From assembly GCA_963788935.1 (NCBI GenBank), contig CAWBIM010000012.1, positions 159,249-223,248 of the forward strand: 64,000 nt of DNA. The letters run 5' to 3'. Positions within the stretch are counted from its first letter, which is position 1. Each line of letters starts with the position of its first letter. Position numbers and translations under genes: made by a program. Below are positions 20,212 to 29,157 of the stretch, piece by piece. The DNA is from JAOPZW01 sp963788935 (GTDB lineage Bacteria; Actinomycetota; Thermoleophilia; Solirubrobacterales; Solirubrobacteraceae). Under the pieces are notes generated by a model. That model did not search any database. It was not told the DNA's origin and saw only the letters and a program-made list of their open reading frames with translations.

Positions 20212-21488
20212 CCATGAGCCAGATCGAGCAGGTCCACGCCCGTCAGATCCTCGACAGCCGCGGCAACCCGACGGTCGAGGTCGAGCTCGCGCTGCGGTCG
20301 GGCGCGACCGGCCGCGCGGCCGTCCCGAGCGGCGCGTCGACCGGCGAGTTCGAGGCCACCGAGTTGCGCGACGGCGGCGCGGCGTTCGGCGGCAAGGGCG
20401 TCACGAAGGCCGTCGGCAACGTCAACGGCGAGATCGCCGAGGCCGTCACGGGCCGCGACGCGAGCGACCAGGAGGGCCTCGACCGCGCGCTGATCGACCT
20501 CGACGGCACGCAGAACAAGTCGCGCCTGGGGGCGAACGCGATCCTCGGCGTGTCGCTCGCCGCCGCTCACGCGGCCGCGGCCGAGGAGGGCCTGCCGCTG
20601 TGGCGCTACCTCGGCGGCGACGCGGCCCACGTCCTGCCCGTGCCGATGATGAACGTCCTCAACGGCGGCGCGCACGCGGACAACAAGGTCGACTTCCAGG
20701 AGTTCATGGTCGTGCCCGTCGGCGCGGGGTCGTTCCACGAGGGGCTGCGCACCGGCGCCGAGGTCTTCCACGCGCTGAAGAAGACCCTCCACGACCGCGG
20801 CCTCGGCACCGGCGGGGGCGACGAGGGCGGCTTCGCCCCCGACCTCGGCTCCAACGAGGAGGCGCTCGAGATGCTCGTCGCGGGCATCGAGGCGGCGGGC
20901 TACACCCCGGGCGAGGACGTCGCGATCGCCCTCGACCCGGCGACGAGCGAGATCTTCGACGACGGCGCCTACGTGCTCGAGCACGAGGGCCGGTCGCTCA
21001 CCTCCGACGAGATGGCCGGCTACTGGGCCGAGCTGGCCGGCCGCTACCCGATCCTCTCGATCGAGGACGGCATGGACGAGGAGGACTGGGACGGCTGGCG
21101 CGCGCTGACCGAGCGCATCGGCGACCGCGTCCAGCTCGTCGGCGACGACCTGTTCGTCACGAACACCACGCGGCTGCGCCGCGGGATCTCGAACGGCGTC
21201 GCGAACTCGATCCTCGTCAAGGTCAACCAGATCGGCACGCTGACCGAGACGCTCGACGCGATCCGCACCGCGCGCGACGCCGGGTACACCGCGGTGATGT
21301 CGCACCGCTCGGGCGAGACCGAGGACGTGACCATCGCCGACCTCGCCGTCGCCACCGGCTGCGGGCAGATCAAGACCGGGGCGCCCTCGCGCTCGGACCG
21401 CGTCGCCAAGTACAACCAGCTGCTGCGCATCGAGGAGGCGCTCGGAGCGGACGCGACGTACCCCGGGCGCAGCGTGTTCCGCTCGTGA
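20208..21488 (+). CDS. eno: Enolase (phosphopyruvate hydratase)
   Basis: Enolase converts 2-phosphoglycerate to phosphoenolpyruvate in glycolysis. The 426-residue protein is complete: RQILDSRGNPTVEVE at the N-terminus, the catalytic GDEGGFAP loop, the metal ligands in IEDGMDEEDWDGW and GDDLFVTN, and the enolase signature SHRSGETED starting at S365. ATG 20208 overlaps the mazG stop; ATG 20214 two codons later is an alternative. The stop overlaps the GTG of a DUF1707 gene. Confidence 0.97.
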   Translation: MTMSQIEQVHARQILDSRGNPTVEVELALRSGATGRAAVPSGASTGEFEATELRDGGAAFGGKGVTKAVGNVNGEIAEAVTGRDASDQEGLDRALIDLDGTQNKSRLGANAILGVSLAAAHAAAAEEGLPLWRYLGGDAAHVLPVPMMNVLNGGAHADNKVDFQEFMVVPVGAGSFHEGLRTGAEVFHALKKTLHDRGLGTGGGDEGGFAPDLGSNEEALEMLVAGIEAAGYTPGEDVAIALDPATSEIFDDGAYVLEHEGRSLTSDEMAGYWAELAGRYPILSIEDGMDEEDWDGWRALTERIGDRVQLVGDDLFVTNTTRLRRGISNGVANSILVKVNQIGTLTETLDAIRTARDAGYTAVMSHRSGETEDVTIADLAVATGCGQIKTGAPSRSDRVAKYNQLLRIEEALGADATYPGRSVFRS

Positions 21489-22100
21489 CGCGGGCGTCGG
21501 ACGCCGAGCGCGAGGCGGTCGTCACGCGGCTGCGCGACGCCGCGAGCGAGGGCCGGCTGACGGTCGAGGAGCTGGCCGAGCGCATCGACGCCGCGTACGC
21601 GGCCCGGACGCACGCAGAGCTCGAGCCGCTGACGGCCGACCTCCCCGCGGCGGCGGCGGGCGGGCCCGGTCGTCGGCCCGGCGGGCGGCGGCGGCGTCGC
21701 GGCCGGGGGGCGGTCCGCGACGATCCTCGGCATCCTCGGCGGCGGCGACCGCAAGGGCCGCTGGCACGTCCCGGCCCGGACGACCGTCGTGAACATCATG
21801 GGCGGGGCGGACCTCGACCTCCGCGAGGCCGTGCTCGAGACGGCCGAGGTCGAGATCACCGTCTGGTCGCTGATGGGCGGCTCGGACATCACCGTCCCGG
21901 AGGGCGTCCACGTCGAGCTCGAGGGCTTCGCGCTGCTCGGCGGGAACAAGCTGCAGGTCGAAGGCCCGGCGCCGGGCCCGGGCGCGCCGGTCGTGCGGGT
22001 CAAGGCGTGGTCGCTCATGGGCGGCACCGACGTCAAGACCCGCCAGTCGCGCGGCCGGCGGGGCCTGCCGGACCCGCCGTCCCCGCCGCCGCTTCACTGA
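21485..22100 (+). CDS. DUF1707 domain protein, frameshifted
   Basis: The N-terminal 55 residues form a DUF1707 (SHOCT-like) domain, with text DAEREAVVTRLRDAASEGRL and VEELAERIDAAYAARTHAEL. Such proteins usually continue into a small domain resembling the C-terminus of LiaF. That half is present in the +1 frame from about 21666 (VNIMGGADLDLREAV and WSLMGGSDITVPEGV). Deleting one C near 21665 restores a 204-residue protein. The GTG start overlaps the enolase stop. The function of the family is unknown; a link to envelope stress is only suggested by the LiaF-like half. Confidence 0.78.
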
Positions 22101-22152
22101 ACGGCGGACTGCGCGGGCAGGAACCGGGCGGTCGCGGGCGAAGCCGACCCCG

Positions 22153-22602
22153 ATGCCGCCCGCCCGCAGCGCCCGTGCGCCCCGGCCCGACACCGCCCCC
22201 CGCCGCGACTCCGCCCCCCGGCGCGCCGCCTCGGCCCGGCGCGCGAGCGGCTCGCGCCGCGACGCGGCGCCCCGGCGCGCGCCGCGCGGCCGTCCGCGCG
22301 TGCTGTCCGGCGGCGCCGCCGCGATCCGCTGGGACCGCGTCTCGCGGGTCGCGCTGCTCGTCGTCCTCGTGGTGCTCGTCTTCCTCTACGCGGGCCCGGC
22401 GCACTCGTACTGGGACACCGTGCGCGAGGCCAAGCAGCGCCGCGCCGAGGTCGCCCAGCTCAAGCGCGAGAACGCGAAGCTGCGCGCGCGGCGCGAGGCG
22501 CTGCGTGGCTCGAGCGCGCTCGAGCGCGAGGCGCGGCGCCTCGGGATGGTGCGCCCCGGCGAGCGGCCGTACTCGCTCGACCACCTGCCGAAGGGCCCGT
22601 AG
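22153..22602 (+). CDS. FtsB/DivIC-like septum formation protein
   Basis: This 149-residue single-pass protein has an unusually basic, alanine- and arginine-rich N-terminal region of about 60 residues. A transmembrane helix (about 65-80) and a coiled coil (about 88-120, AKQRRAEVAQLKRENAKLRA) follow, then the short conserved REARRLGMVRPGE segment. This is the layout of FtsB/DivIC proteins, which bridge FtsQ and FtsL at the division site. In actinobacteria the gene commonly follows eno and mazG, as it does here. The ATG at 22153 has no obvious ribosome site. Confidence 0.85.
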   Translation: MPPARSARAPRPDTAPRRDSAPRRAASARRASGSRRDAAPRRAPRGRPRVLSGGAAAIRWDRVSRVALLVVLVVLVFLYAGPAHSYWDTVREAKQRRAEVAQLKRENAKLRARREALRGSSALEREARRLGMVRPGERPYSLDHLPKGP

Positions 22603-22613
22603 CCGGGCCTCGC

Positions 22614-22619
22614 TAGCCT
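22614..22619 (+). promoter_or_regulatory. -10 box of a near-leaderless promoter
   Basis: TAGCCT lies 9 bases before the ATG at 22629 and fits the pattern seen upstream of other genes in the window. Confidence 0.4.
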
Positions 22620-22628
22620 GGGTCGCCG

Positions 22629-22949
22629 ATGTCCTTCGACACGGCGATCCACCAGTGGCGCGAGGGCGAGCGGCGGCTCGAGGACGCCCCGCCGCCCCAG
22701 CGCGTCGCGCTCGAGCGCGTCACCGACGCCATCCACCGCGAGCTGCGCCGCCGGCTCGGCGGCGCGTTCACGACCGACGAGCTCGCCGACCTCTACGACT
22801 CGGGCACGGACTGGACGCTCGACCTCGCGGTCTCCGTCGCACCCGGCGCGCCGTGGGCCTGGGACCAGCGGATCGTCGCCGACGCGGCCTTCGCCCGCTA
22901 CGTCCGCGAGGCGACCGACTACGCGGGCGGGCGGCGCGTCGCGCGCTAG
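22629..22949 (+). CDS. Conserved actinobacterial protein, function unknown
   Basis: I do not recognise a function for this 106-residue soluble protein. It is acidic-basic mixed and mostly helical, with the segments FDTAIHQWREGERRL, VTDAIHRELRRRLGG and TTDELADLYDSGTDW, and ends in a basic RRVAR tail. No membrane segment or signal peptide is visible. A leaderless-type -10 box precedes it. Its TAG stop shares four bases (CTAG) with the stop of the convergent acetyltransferase gene. Confidence 0.7.
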   Translation: MSFDTAIHQWREGERRLEDAPPPQRVALERVTDAIHRELRRRLGGAFTTDELADLYDSGTDWTLDLAVSVAPGAPWAWDQRIVADAAFARYVREATDYAGGRRVAR

Positions 22950-23689
22950 GCGCCGTCGCCGCCGTGGTACTCCGGCCCCGGCCGCGTGAACACCCACGCG
23001 CTGCCGATCGGGTCGAAGCCGAGGCGCGCGTACAGGTCCTTCGGCCAGTCGTCGGCGTCGGCGATGATGAACACGAGCGCGTGGTCCATCGCCACGGCCG
23101 CGTCGATCGCCGCCGTCACCGTCGCGCGCGCGAGCCCGCGGCGGCGGAACGCCCGCAGCGTCGCGACGTCCTCGACCTGCGCGGTGCGCCCGTCGGAGTA
23201 CATCGTGGTCACCGCGGCGTCGACGTCGTCGGCCCGCCCCACGAAGAAGCGCGCCGTCGGGACGCCGGTCGCGAGCCTCGCGCGCATCGCGACGAGCTCC
23301 CGCGCGACGTCCTCGTCGCGCGCGTAGGGCTCCTCGCGCACACTGGCCAGCTCGGCCGCCTGGAGCGTCGGCGCGTCGACCTCGCGGGCGAGGCCGGGGA
23401 CCGGCTCGTGGTCGCGCGGGCGGCGGAGGGCCAGGTAGACGTCGCGCTCGACGAGCCAGCCGCGCCGGCGCATCTCCTCGCAGAGGCGCCCGCCGGTGTC
23501 GTCGCGCTCCACCGCCGCCCGCCGGTGGCCGTACTCGGCGTAGAGCTCGTCGAGCGCCGCGACGAGCTGGTCGGCGTCGACCTCGGCGTCGACGTAGAGC
23601 GTGTTCAGGGCGTACGCCCGCGGCAGGCTCGGGTTCAGGAACGCCTCGCCGTAGGGGTGCGCCAGCGCCTGCTCGCTGCACGCGCGCAT
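22946..23689 (-). CDS. GNAT-family acetyltransferase
   Basis: The 247-residue protein ends in a GNAT domain whose acetyl-CoA loop reads RRRGLARATVTAAI. The following strand and helix (MDHALVFIIADADDWPKDLY and LGFDPIGSAWVFTR) are typical. The N-terminal half is a related but degenerate GNAT-like repeat. The substrate is unknown. The ATG at 23689 may not be the true start: open frame text (DAATLARALEFGRRQM) continues upstream almost to the end of the preceding gene, with no standard start codon, so a few residues may be missing. It is convergent with the small gene on the plus strand. Confidence 0.8.
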   Translation of the reverse strand: MRACSEQALAHPYGEAFLNPSLPRAYALNTLYVDAEVDADQLVAALDELYAEYGHRRAAVERDDTGGRLCEEMRRRGWLVERDVYLALRRPRDHEPVPGLAREVDAPTLQAAELASVREEPYARDEDVARELVAMRARLATGVPTARFFVGRADDVDAAVTTMYSDGRTAQVEDVATLRAFRRRGLARATVTAAIDAAVAMDHALVFIIADADDWPKDLYARLGFDPIGSAWVFTRPGPEYHGGDGA

Positions 23690-23732
23690 CTGGCGGCGCC
23701 CGAACTCGAGGGCGCGCGCGAGGGTGGCCGCG

Positions 23733-24387
23733 TCAGTCGTCGTCGTCGCCGTCGTCGTCCTCGCCGGCGCGCCGGATCACGATCTGGTCCTCCTCGATCG
23801 TGACGACCACCGGGCGGTGGCCCGCCCAGTGCTCGGCGTACACGGCGTTGTCCTCGACGGCGGGGTCGAGCCAGAGCCCGTAGCCCTCCTCGCCGTGGTC
23901 GAACGTGCCCTCGAGCTCGGAGCTCGCGGTCGCCTTGCGCCGTCCGCGGCCGCCGCGGCGTCCGCGCCGGCGCGGCTTGGGCGCCTCGTCGTCGCTCGTC
24001 CTCGTCCTCGTCCTCGTCGGACTCGGCGTCCTCGCCCGCCTCCGCCCGGCGCGCGGCCTCCTCGGCCTTGCGTTCGGCCTCCTCGGCGGCCTTGCGCTCG
24101 GCCTCCTCGGCGGCGCGCCGCTCCTCCTCCTGGCGCGCGGCCTCGGCGGCCTCGAGCTCGGCGGCGATGGCCGCGTCGTCCTCGGCCCGGAGGTCGATCT
24201 CGTCGTCGAAGTCCAGGTTCGGACCCTCGGGCGCCTCGCCGTCGGGCAGCAGCTCGTTCTGGCGCTTGAAGGCCTCGATGTCCTGGACCGTGACTTCCAG
24301 CTGGTGGGCGATCCAGGCGTCGGTACGGCCCTGGCGGACCCAGCCGCGGATCTGGTTGAGGTGCGGTCGCAGTGAGCGTCGTGGCAT
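23733..24387 (-). CDS. Coiled-coil protein with HTH-like N-terminus, frameshifted
   Basis: The first 50 residues (RRSLRPHLNQIRGWVRQGRT, then IAHQLEVTVQDIEAFKRQN) look like a helix-turn-helix. A highly charged Glu/Ala coiled coil (about 75-125) and an acidic run follow. The frame then shifts by +1 at about 23994. In the new frame a basic patch (KPRRRGRRGG) and a conserved C-terminal domain follow, with the segments LDPAVEDNAVYAEHW and VVTIEEDQIVIRR, ending in an Asp run. Removing one base gives 217 residues. I know of no function; it resembles a conserved Thermoleophilia protein. It is divergent from csrA. Confidence 0.7.
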
Positions 24388-24504
24388 AACTGGGGCGCGC
24401 AGCCTATACAAACAGCCCGGAGATCAGCCGTTCGCCGGTTGCGCGGCCGTGGGCCGCGCTGTTACCGTGCGCGGACCCGCTCCAGCGGAACAGGGAGGTC
24501 ATCC

Positions 24505-24744
24505 ATGCTGGTCCTGACGCGGAAGTCGAATCAAAGCATCATGATCGGAGACGACATCGAGGTGTCGGTGCTCTCGATCATGGGCGAGAAGGTGCGGATC
24601 GGAATCCAGGCACCGCGGGACATCCCGGTGTTCCGCAAGGAGGTGTACCTCGAGATTCAGCAGGAGCGCGGGCGCGAGCTCGCCGCCTCCGGCGCACGGA
24701 CCGAGGTCGACGCAGCGCTCCACCGCCTCGGCGGCTCCAAGTAG
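24505..24744 (+). CDS. csrA: Carbon storage regulator CsrA
   Basis: CsrA binds GGA motifs in mRNA leaders and controls translation. The 79-residue protein has the complete family signature: MLVLTRKSNQSIMIGDDIEV, then GEKVRIGIQAPRDIPVFRKE with the RNA-contacting arginine in VRIGI and the second contact near VFRKEV. The ATG is fixed by GGGAGG six bases upstream. Unusually, no flagellar genes or fliW, its common partner, are nearby. A strong hairpin terminator follows. CsrA is rare in actinobacteria, so its stand-alone presence is notable. Confidence 0.93.
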   Translation: MLVLTRKSNQSIMIGDDIEVSVLSIMGEKVRIGIQAPRDIPVFRKEVYLEIQQERGRELAASGARTEVDAALHRLGGSK

Positions 24745-24748
24745 TCCC

Positions 24749-24770
24749 CCGCGGCGCCCGCGCGCCGCGG
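24749..24770 (+). terminator. Hairpin terminator after csrA
   Basis: CCGCGGCGC at 24749-24757 pairs perfectly with GCGCCGCGG at 24762-24770 across a four-base loop. It starts five bases after the csrA stop. The convergent small membrane gene may use it as well. Confidence 0.6.
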
Positions 24771-24810
24771 CCACGTCGTTCCCCGAGCCCTGCCGCACCC
24801 CGGCGGGGCG

Positions 24811-25056
24811 TCAGCCCATCACGATGTACAGCGCGCGGAACATCGCCACCGTGACGAGCGCCGCGGTGGCGAGCAGCACGAGCACGAGGACCACGAATCG
24901 CGCCGAGCCGGCCTTGTGCCGGCGCTCGATGTGGCGCTTGCTCGAGCGCTGCGCCGCCTCGCGGTAGAGGCGCTCGCGGCGGGCGCGGTCGGCCTCGGCC
25001 TCCTCGAAGAAGGCCCGCTCGAGCTCGGACAGGCTCTGTCGCATGCGCATCGCCAC
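24811..25056 (-). CDS. Small single-pass membrane protein, function unknown
   Basis: This 81-residue protein has a charged helical N-terminal half (SELERAFFEEAEADRARRER and AAQRSSKRHIERRH) and one C-terminal transmembrane helix (FVVLVLVLLATAALVTVAMF). It would sit in the membrane with the charged part in the cytoplasm. Three methionines at the N-terminus make the exact start uncertain. It resembles small conserved Thermoleophilia proteins, but I know of no function. Confidence 0.7.
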   Translation of the reverse strand: MAMRMRQSLSELERAFFEEAEADRARRERLYREAAQRSSKRHIERRHKAGSARFVVLVLVLLATAALVTVAMFRALYIVMG

Positions 25057-25071
25057 GGCGGGTGCAGGCTA

Positions 25072-25617
25072 CTACGCGCACGCGCCCCACAGCCCCCGTC
25101 CGGCGCGGCGGGCCTCGCGCGCGAGCGCGGCGAACCGCCCGGCGAAGCGCACGTTCGGCCTGATCGTCAGCGTGCGGGCGAACCCGCCGCGCACGAGCGC
25201 CTCGTTCACGAACCGGCCGTCGTCGGCCCGGTAGACGTAGGCGAGCAGGCGCCCGAAGCGGTCGCGCGCCTCGACGTCGAGCACCAGCCGCACCCGGCGG
25301 CCGGCGACGAGCCGGGCGTTCTCGGCCGCCGCGCGCCGCGCGTAGCACTGCACCGGCGTGTCCGGACGCACCTCCTCGGGCGTGTCGATCCCGATGTACC
25401 GCACGCGCTCGGAGCGGTTGCCCAGCGCGACGCGGATCGTGTCGCCGTCCGTGACGCGCACGACACGCCCGCGGAGCACGTCGCCCGCCGCGCCCGGGGG
25501 GCCGCCGACGGGTGCGCCGTCGCCGCCGCGCGCCGTCCACGCGTACGCGAGCGCCGCGAGGGCGGCGACGGCGAGGAGCACGGCGGGACGGCGCGGCATC
25601 GCGGTCAACGTAGACAA
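25072..25617 (-). CDS. Thermonuclease (SNase)-family exported nuclease
   Basis: This 181-residue protein has an N-terminal membrane or signal segment (PAVLLAVAALAALAYAW) and a staphylococcal-nuclease OB fold. The calcium and phosphate-binding motif RVTDGDTIRV and the catalytic RYIGIDTPE segment are present, as is the second arginine in RDRFGRLLAYVY. So the catalytic Arg-Glu-Arg set looks intact and the enzyme is probably active outside the membrane. An inner ATG at 25599 is an alternative start. It stops 15 bases before the next gene on the same strand begins. Confidence 0.88.
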   Translation of the reverse strand: MSTLTAMPRRPAVLLAVAALAALAYAWTARGGDGAPVGGPPGAAGDVLRGRVVRVTDGDTIRVALGNRSERVRYIGIDTPEEVRPDTPVQCYARRAAAENARLVAGRRVRLVLDVEARDRFGRLLAYVYRADDGRFVNEALVRGGFARTLTIRPNVRFAGRFAALAREARRAGRGLWGACA

Positions 25618-25710
25618 CGGGGCGGCCAGTGCGGCCGCCCCGGGGCGAAGAATTCGCGATGTCGCGCGTCGCCCGGCGCAGACCGCGCGCCGGACGCCAC
25701 GGACGTCCGG

Positions 25711-26637
25711 TCAGGCGACGGCGCTCGCCGCCTCCTCGTAGACCCGGATGAAGCGCAGGTAGTTCTCCGCGATCTGCTGCGCGGCGTCCTCGCGCGAGAG
25801 CGAGCCGTCGAGGAACCCCTTGAGCGCGTCCCACCAGATCGAGCGGCCGATCGCGAAGCCGACGAAGCCCTCGACCGGCGAGGCGGCGCGCAGCCACTGG
25901 TCGACCTTCTCGTCGCTCGCGCCACGGCCGAGCAGCACGCACACGACGCCCTCGCGGCCCTCGCCCTTGCGCGTCTGGACGGCGAGCATCTCCGCGTCGG
26001 ACTGCTCGTCGACGCCCTCGATCTTCCAGATGTCGACCTCGATGCCGAAGTCCTGCAGCTCCTCGATCGCGCGGCGCATGAGCTCCGGGCGCAGCTCGGC
26101 GTCGTAGCGGTCGCTGTCGCCGCCGACCGACTCGAGCTGCTCGTCCGTCGCCGGCACGAGGAGCTCGAAGAGGAACTTGCCGTCGTTGTCGTGCAGCCAG
26201 TCGGCGAGGCGCTTGAGGCGCTCGGACTGGCGCTGGTTCATGCCCGGGTCGCCGTCGGGGTTGTAGCGGACGAGGACCTTGGCGAAGTCGCAGCCGAAGT
26301 CCGCGATGTGCCGGCCGAAGTCGTCGCCGTACTGGAAGTCGAACTCGTCCTGGCCGGACTTCTCGACCGGCATCGCGGTCTTCAGGCCGTGCTCCTGGGC
26401 CTGCGGGATGATCTTCGCGCCGAACTGCTCGTCGACGAGCACGCCCAGCGTGGTCGGGTCCGCGCCGCCGGCCTCGACGGCCTTGAGCATGCCCTCGTAG
26501 ATGAGGTGCTTGGCGTCGGAGATCGTCGCCGTCTGCTCGTCGGTCGGGTCGCCCTCGATCCCGAACATCTTCTTCTGGAAGGACCCGCGGTGGTCGAAGG
26601 CGAGGATGTACAGCTTGCCGTCGTAACCGAGTGCCAT
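25711..26637 (-). CDS. DUF2090 protein, IolC C-terminal aldolase-like
   Basis: The 308-residue protein matches the DUF2090 domain found at the C-terminus of IolC fusions, thought to act like a 2-deoxy-5-keto-D-gluconate-6-phosphate aldolase in inositol breakdown. Visible motifs are YILAFDHRGSFQKKMFG at the start, VLVDEQFG, KVLVRYNPDGD and FAIGRSIWWDAL near the end. The fold is expected to be a TIM barrel. No other inositol genes are nearby, so the substrate is uncertain. GGAGAG lies before the ATG, and a -10 box (TAGACT on this strand) sits at 26687-26682. Confidence 0.82.
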   Translation of the reverse strand: MALGYDGKLYILAFDHRGSFQKKMFGIEGDPTDEQTATISDAKHLIYEGMLKAVEAGGADPTTLGVLVDEQFGAKIIPQAQEHGLKTAMPVEKSGQDEFDFQYGDDFGRHIADFGCDFAKVLVRYNPDGDPGMNQRQSERLKRLADWLHDNDGKFLFELLVPATDEQLESVGGDSDRYDAELRPELMRRAIEELQDFGIEVDIWKIEGVDEQSDAEMLAVQTRKGEGREGVVCVLLGRGASDEKVDQWLRAASPVEGFVGFAIGRSIWWDALKGFLDGSLSREDAAQQIAENYLRFIRVYEEAASAVA

Positions 26638-26681
26638 GTGCCTCTCTCCGTCGCGTTGCAGTCGCCTGGTTGTCCCCGCTC

Positions 26682-26691
26682 AGTCTAGGTT
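26682..26691. promoter_or_regulatory. Overlapping divergent -10 boxes
   Basis: On the plus strand TAGGTT (26686-26691) precedes the ATG at 26699 by 7 bases, which suggests leaderless transcription of the GCS2 gene. On the minus strand TAGACT occupies 26687-26682 and would drive the DUF2090 gene with a leader of about 38 bases. The two hexamers share two bases, so both cannot be opened at once. Confidence 0.45.
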
Positions 26692-26698
26692 GAAAGCC

Positions 26699-27801
26699 AT
26701 GGAGCACGACTTCACCGGGCCGAGCTACACGCTCGGCGTCGAGGAGGAGCTCATGATCGTCGACGGGGAGACGTACGACCTCGTCAACGCGATCGAGTCG
26801 CTGATCGCGGAGCACGAGGACGGCGAGATCAAGCCCGAGCTGCACGAGTCCGTGCTCGAGATCGCGACGAAGCCCGCGTCCGACGCGGCGCAGACCGGCG
26901 AACAGCTGCGCGCCCTGCGCGCCCACGCCCGCACGGCGGCCGAGCGCCGCGGGCTGACCATCGGCTCGGCCGGGACGCATCCGTTCGCCATGTGGGAGGA
27001 CCAGCGCATCGCCGCGCGCCAGCGCTACCGCGACCTCGTCTCCTCGCTGCGCTTCGTCGCGCGCCAGGAGCTGATCTTCGGGATGCACGTCCACGTCGGC
27101 ATCGACGACCCGGACAAGGCCATCCACGTCGCCAACGGGATGCGCGTCCACCTCGCCGTGCTCCTCGCCCTCAGCGCGAACTCCCCGTTCTGGCGCGCGC
27201 AGGCGACGGGCCTCATGTCGGCGCGGACGCCGATCTTCCGTCAGTTCCCGCGCGTCGGCGTCCCGCCCGCGTGGGACGACTGGGCCCACTACGAGCGCGA
27301 GGTCGAGTTCATGGTCGGCAGCGGGGTCATGGAGGACCCGACCTACCTCTGGTACGACGTGCGCCCGCATCCCGCGCTCGGGACCGTCGAGATCCGCGTC
27401 TGCGACAGCCAGACCCGCGTCGAGCACACGCTCGCGCTCACCGCGCTCATCCAGGCGATGGTCGCGCGAGCTCGCCGAGCATCATGACTCGGGCGGAGCG
27501 CTCGCCGCCTACCCTTGGCAGATGCTCGACGAGAACAAGTGGCTCGCCGCCCGCCACGGCCTCGACGGCGAGCTCGTCGATCTGCCGTCGAGCGACCGCG
27601 TCGCGACGAGGGCGCTCGCGCGCCGGCTCGTCGACCGGCTGCGCGACCACGCGCGCGACCTCGGCTCGGAGGCGCGAGCTCGAGGCGGTCGAGGACCTCA
27701 TCGCGCGGGGGAACGGCGCGGCCCGGCAGGTCGTCGTCTACGAGGCCAACCACGACCTGCGCGAGGTCATGGCCGAGATCGTGGGGGCGACCGGTGCCTA
27801 G
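26699..27801 (+). CDS. GCS2-family carboxylate-amine ligase (YbdK type), two frameshifts
   Basis: This glutamate-cysteine-ligase-like enzyme (COG2170 family) joins an amino group to a carboxylate at the cost of ATP; YbdK has weak gamma-glutamylcysteine ligase activity. The start is FTGPSYTLGVEEELMIVD, and the metal- and substrate-binding segments KPELHESVLEI and FGMHVHVGIDDPD are present. The frame shifts by +1 at about 27467 (before ELAEHHDSGG) and again at about 27675 (before ELEAVEDLIARG). Removing both bases gives an intact 366-residue protein ending in EIVGATGA. The next gene starts eight bases before this one ends. Confidence 0.82.
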
Positions 27802-29102
27802 GGCGCTGTCGGCCCTGGTCGTCGCGCTGGTCGTCCTCGCGGTCCCGGCCGCGACCGCGGTCGCCCAGGACCAGGCCGTGGTGGACCGCGCGGCGCAGGC
27901 GCTCGCCCGCGACCCCGTCTTCCAGGATCCCGACGCGGAGCGCGCGCTGTCCTCGGGCGAGCTCGACCAGCTGCGGCGCGAGGTGCGTTCGAGCCGGCAG
28001 CCGATCTTCGTCGCGCTCCTGCCGCGCGCCGCCGGCGACCCCGACGAGGTCGTCGTGGACGTCGCGCGCCGGACCGGCAAGCGCGGGACCTACGCCGTCG
28101 TGACCGGCACGGGCTTCCGGGTCGCCTCGAACGCCGAGCCGATGAGCACCGCGCGGGCCGAGTCGCGCGCCGCCTTCGCGGCCCACGCGGACGACGGCGT
28201 CGCGGCGGTGCTCGAGGACTTCGTGCGCCGCACGGCGCAGCCCGGCGTCCAGGGCGAGGCGGTCGCGGCGCGGGAACGGCGACGGCGGCGGAGGCGGAGG
28301 CGGCGGCTTTCCGTGGCTGCCCGTGATCGTCGTCGGCGGCGCCGGGCTGTTCGTGTTCCGCGCGGTGAGCCGCGGGCGCCGGCGCCGCGCCGAGGAGCAG
28401 GCCGCGTTCGCCGATGTCCGCCGGACGGCCGACGAGGACATCGCCGCGATCGCGAGCGACATCACCGACCTCGACGACGACGTGGAGGCCGCCGGCGCGC
28501 CGCCCGCGGCCAAGCAGGCGTACATGCGCGCGCTCGACCACTACCAGCGCGCGGACACGGACCTGCGGCGCGCGACGAACGTCGCCGAGCTGCGCCGGGT
28601 GGCCGAGACGGCCGCGGACGGCCGCTACGAGATGGCCGCCGCGCGCGCGGAGCTCGAGGGCCGCCCCGTGCCCGAGCGCCGCCCGCCGTGCTTCTTCGAC
28701 CCGCGCCACGGGCCGTCGGTCGCCGACGTCGAGTACGCCCCGCCGGGCGGCGAGCCGCGCGCGGTGCCCGTCTGCCAGGCCGACGCCGTGCGGCTCGAGC
28801 GCGGCGAGGAGCCCGACCCGCGCTCCGAGGTCATCGCCGGCCGCTCGGTGCCGTACTGGTCCGCGCCCGGCGCGGGCTACTACGGCGGCGCGTTCGGCGG
28901 CTTCGGGCCCGGCCTGCTCGGCGGCTTCCTGCTCGGGTCGGCGTTCGACGCGGGCCCGGCCTGGGGCGGCGGATGGGACGGCGGCGGCGACGGGGATCCC
29001 GGCAGCAGCGGGGACTTCGGCGGCGGCGACTTCGGCGGGGGCGGGGACTTCGGAGGAGGCGACTTCGGTGGCGGCGGGGACTTCGGCGGCGGCGACTTCT
29101 AG
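27794..29102 (+). CDS. TPM-like secreted membrane protein with Gly/Asp-rich tail, frameshifted
   Basis: The product has a signal peptide (SALVVALVVLAVPAATAV) and an extracellular alpha/beta domain like TPM/YgcG proteins (about 25-160). A glycine-rich stretch and one transmembrane helix follow (WLPVIVVGGAGLFVF), then a cytoplasmic helical region and a tail made of DFGGGGDFGGG repeats. A +1 shift at about 28271 separates the first domain from the glycine stretch; without it the protein is 435 residues. The GTG at 27794 overlaps the GCS2 gene end. The function of TPM domains is unclear; roles in photosystem or membrane-protein repair are known only for some members. Confidence 0.72.
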
Positions 29103-29142
29103 GCGGGCGCCGGACCTCCCCGACGTGGGTCCCCACGACCCC

Positions 29143-29148
29143 TATCAT
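29143..29148 (+). promoter_or_regulatory. -10 box of a near-leaderless promoter
   Basis: TATCAT lies 9 bases before the ATG at 29158. A weak hairpin, CGTGG/CCACG, sits just upstream at 29124-29137. Confidence 0.4.
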
Positions 29149-29157
29149 CGGCGGTAG

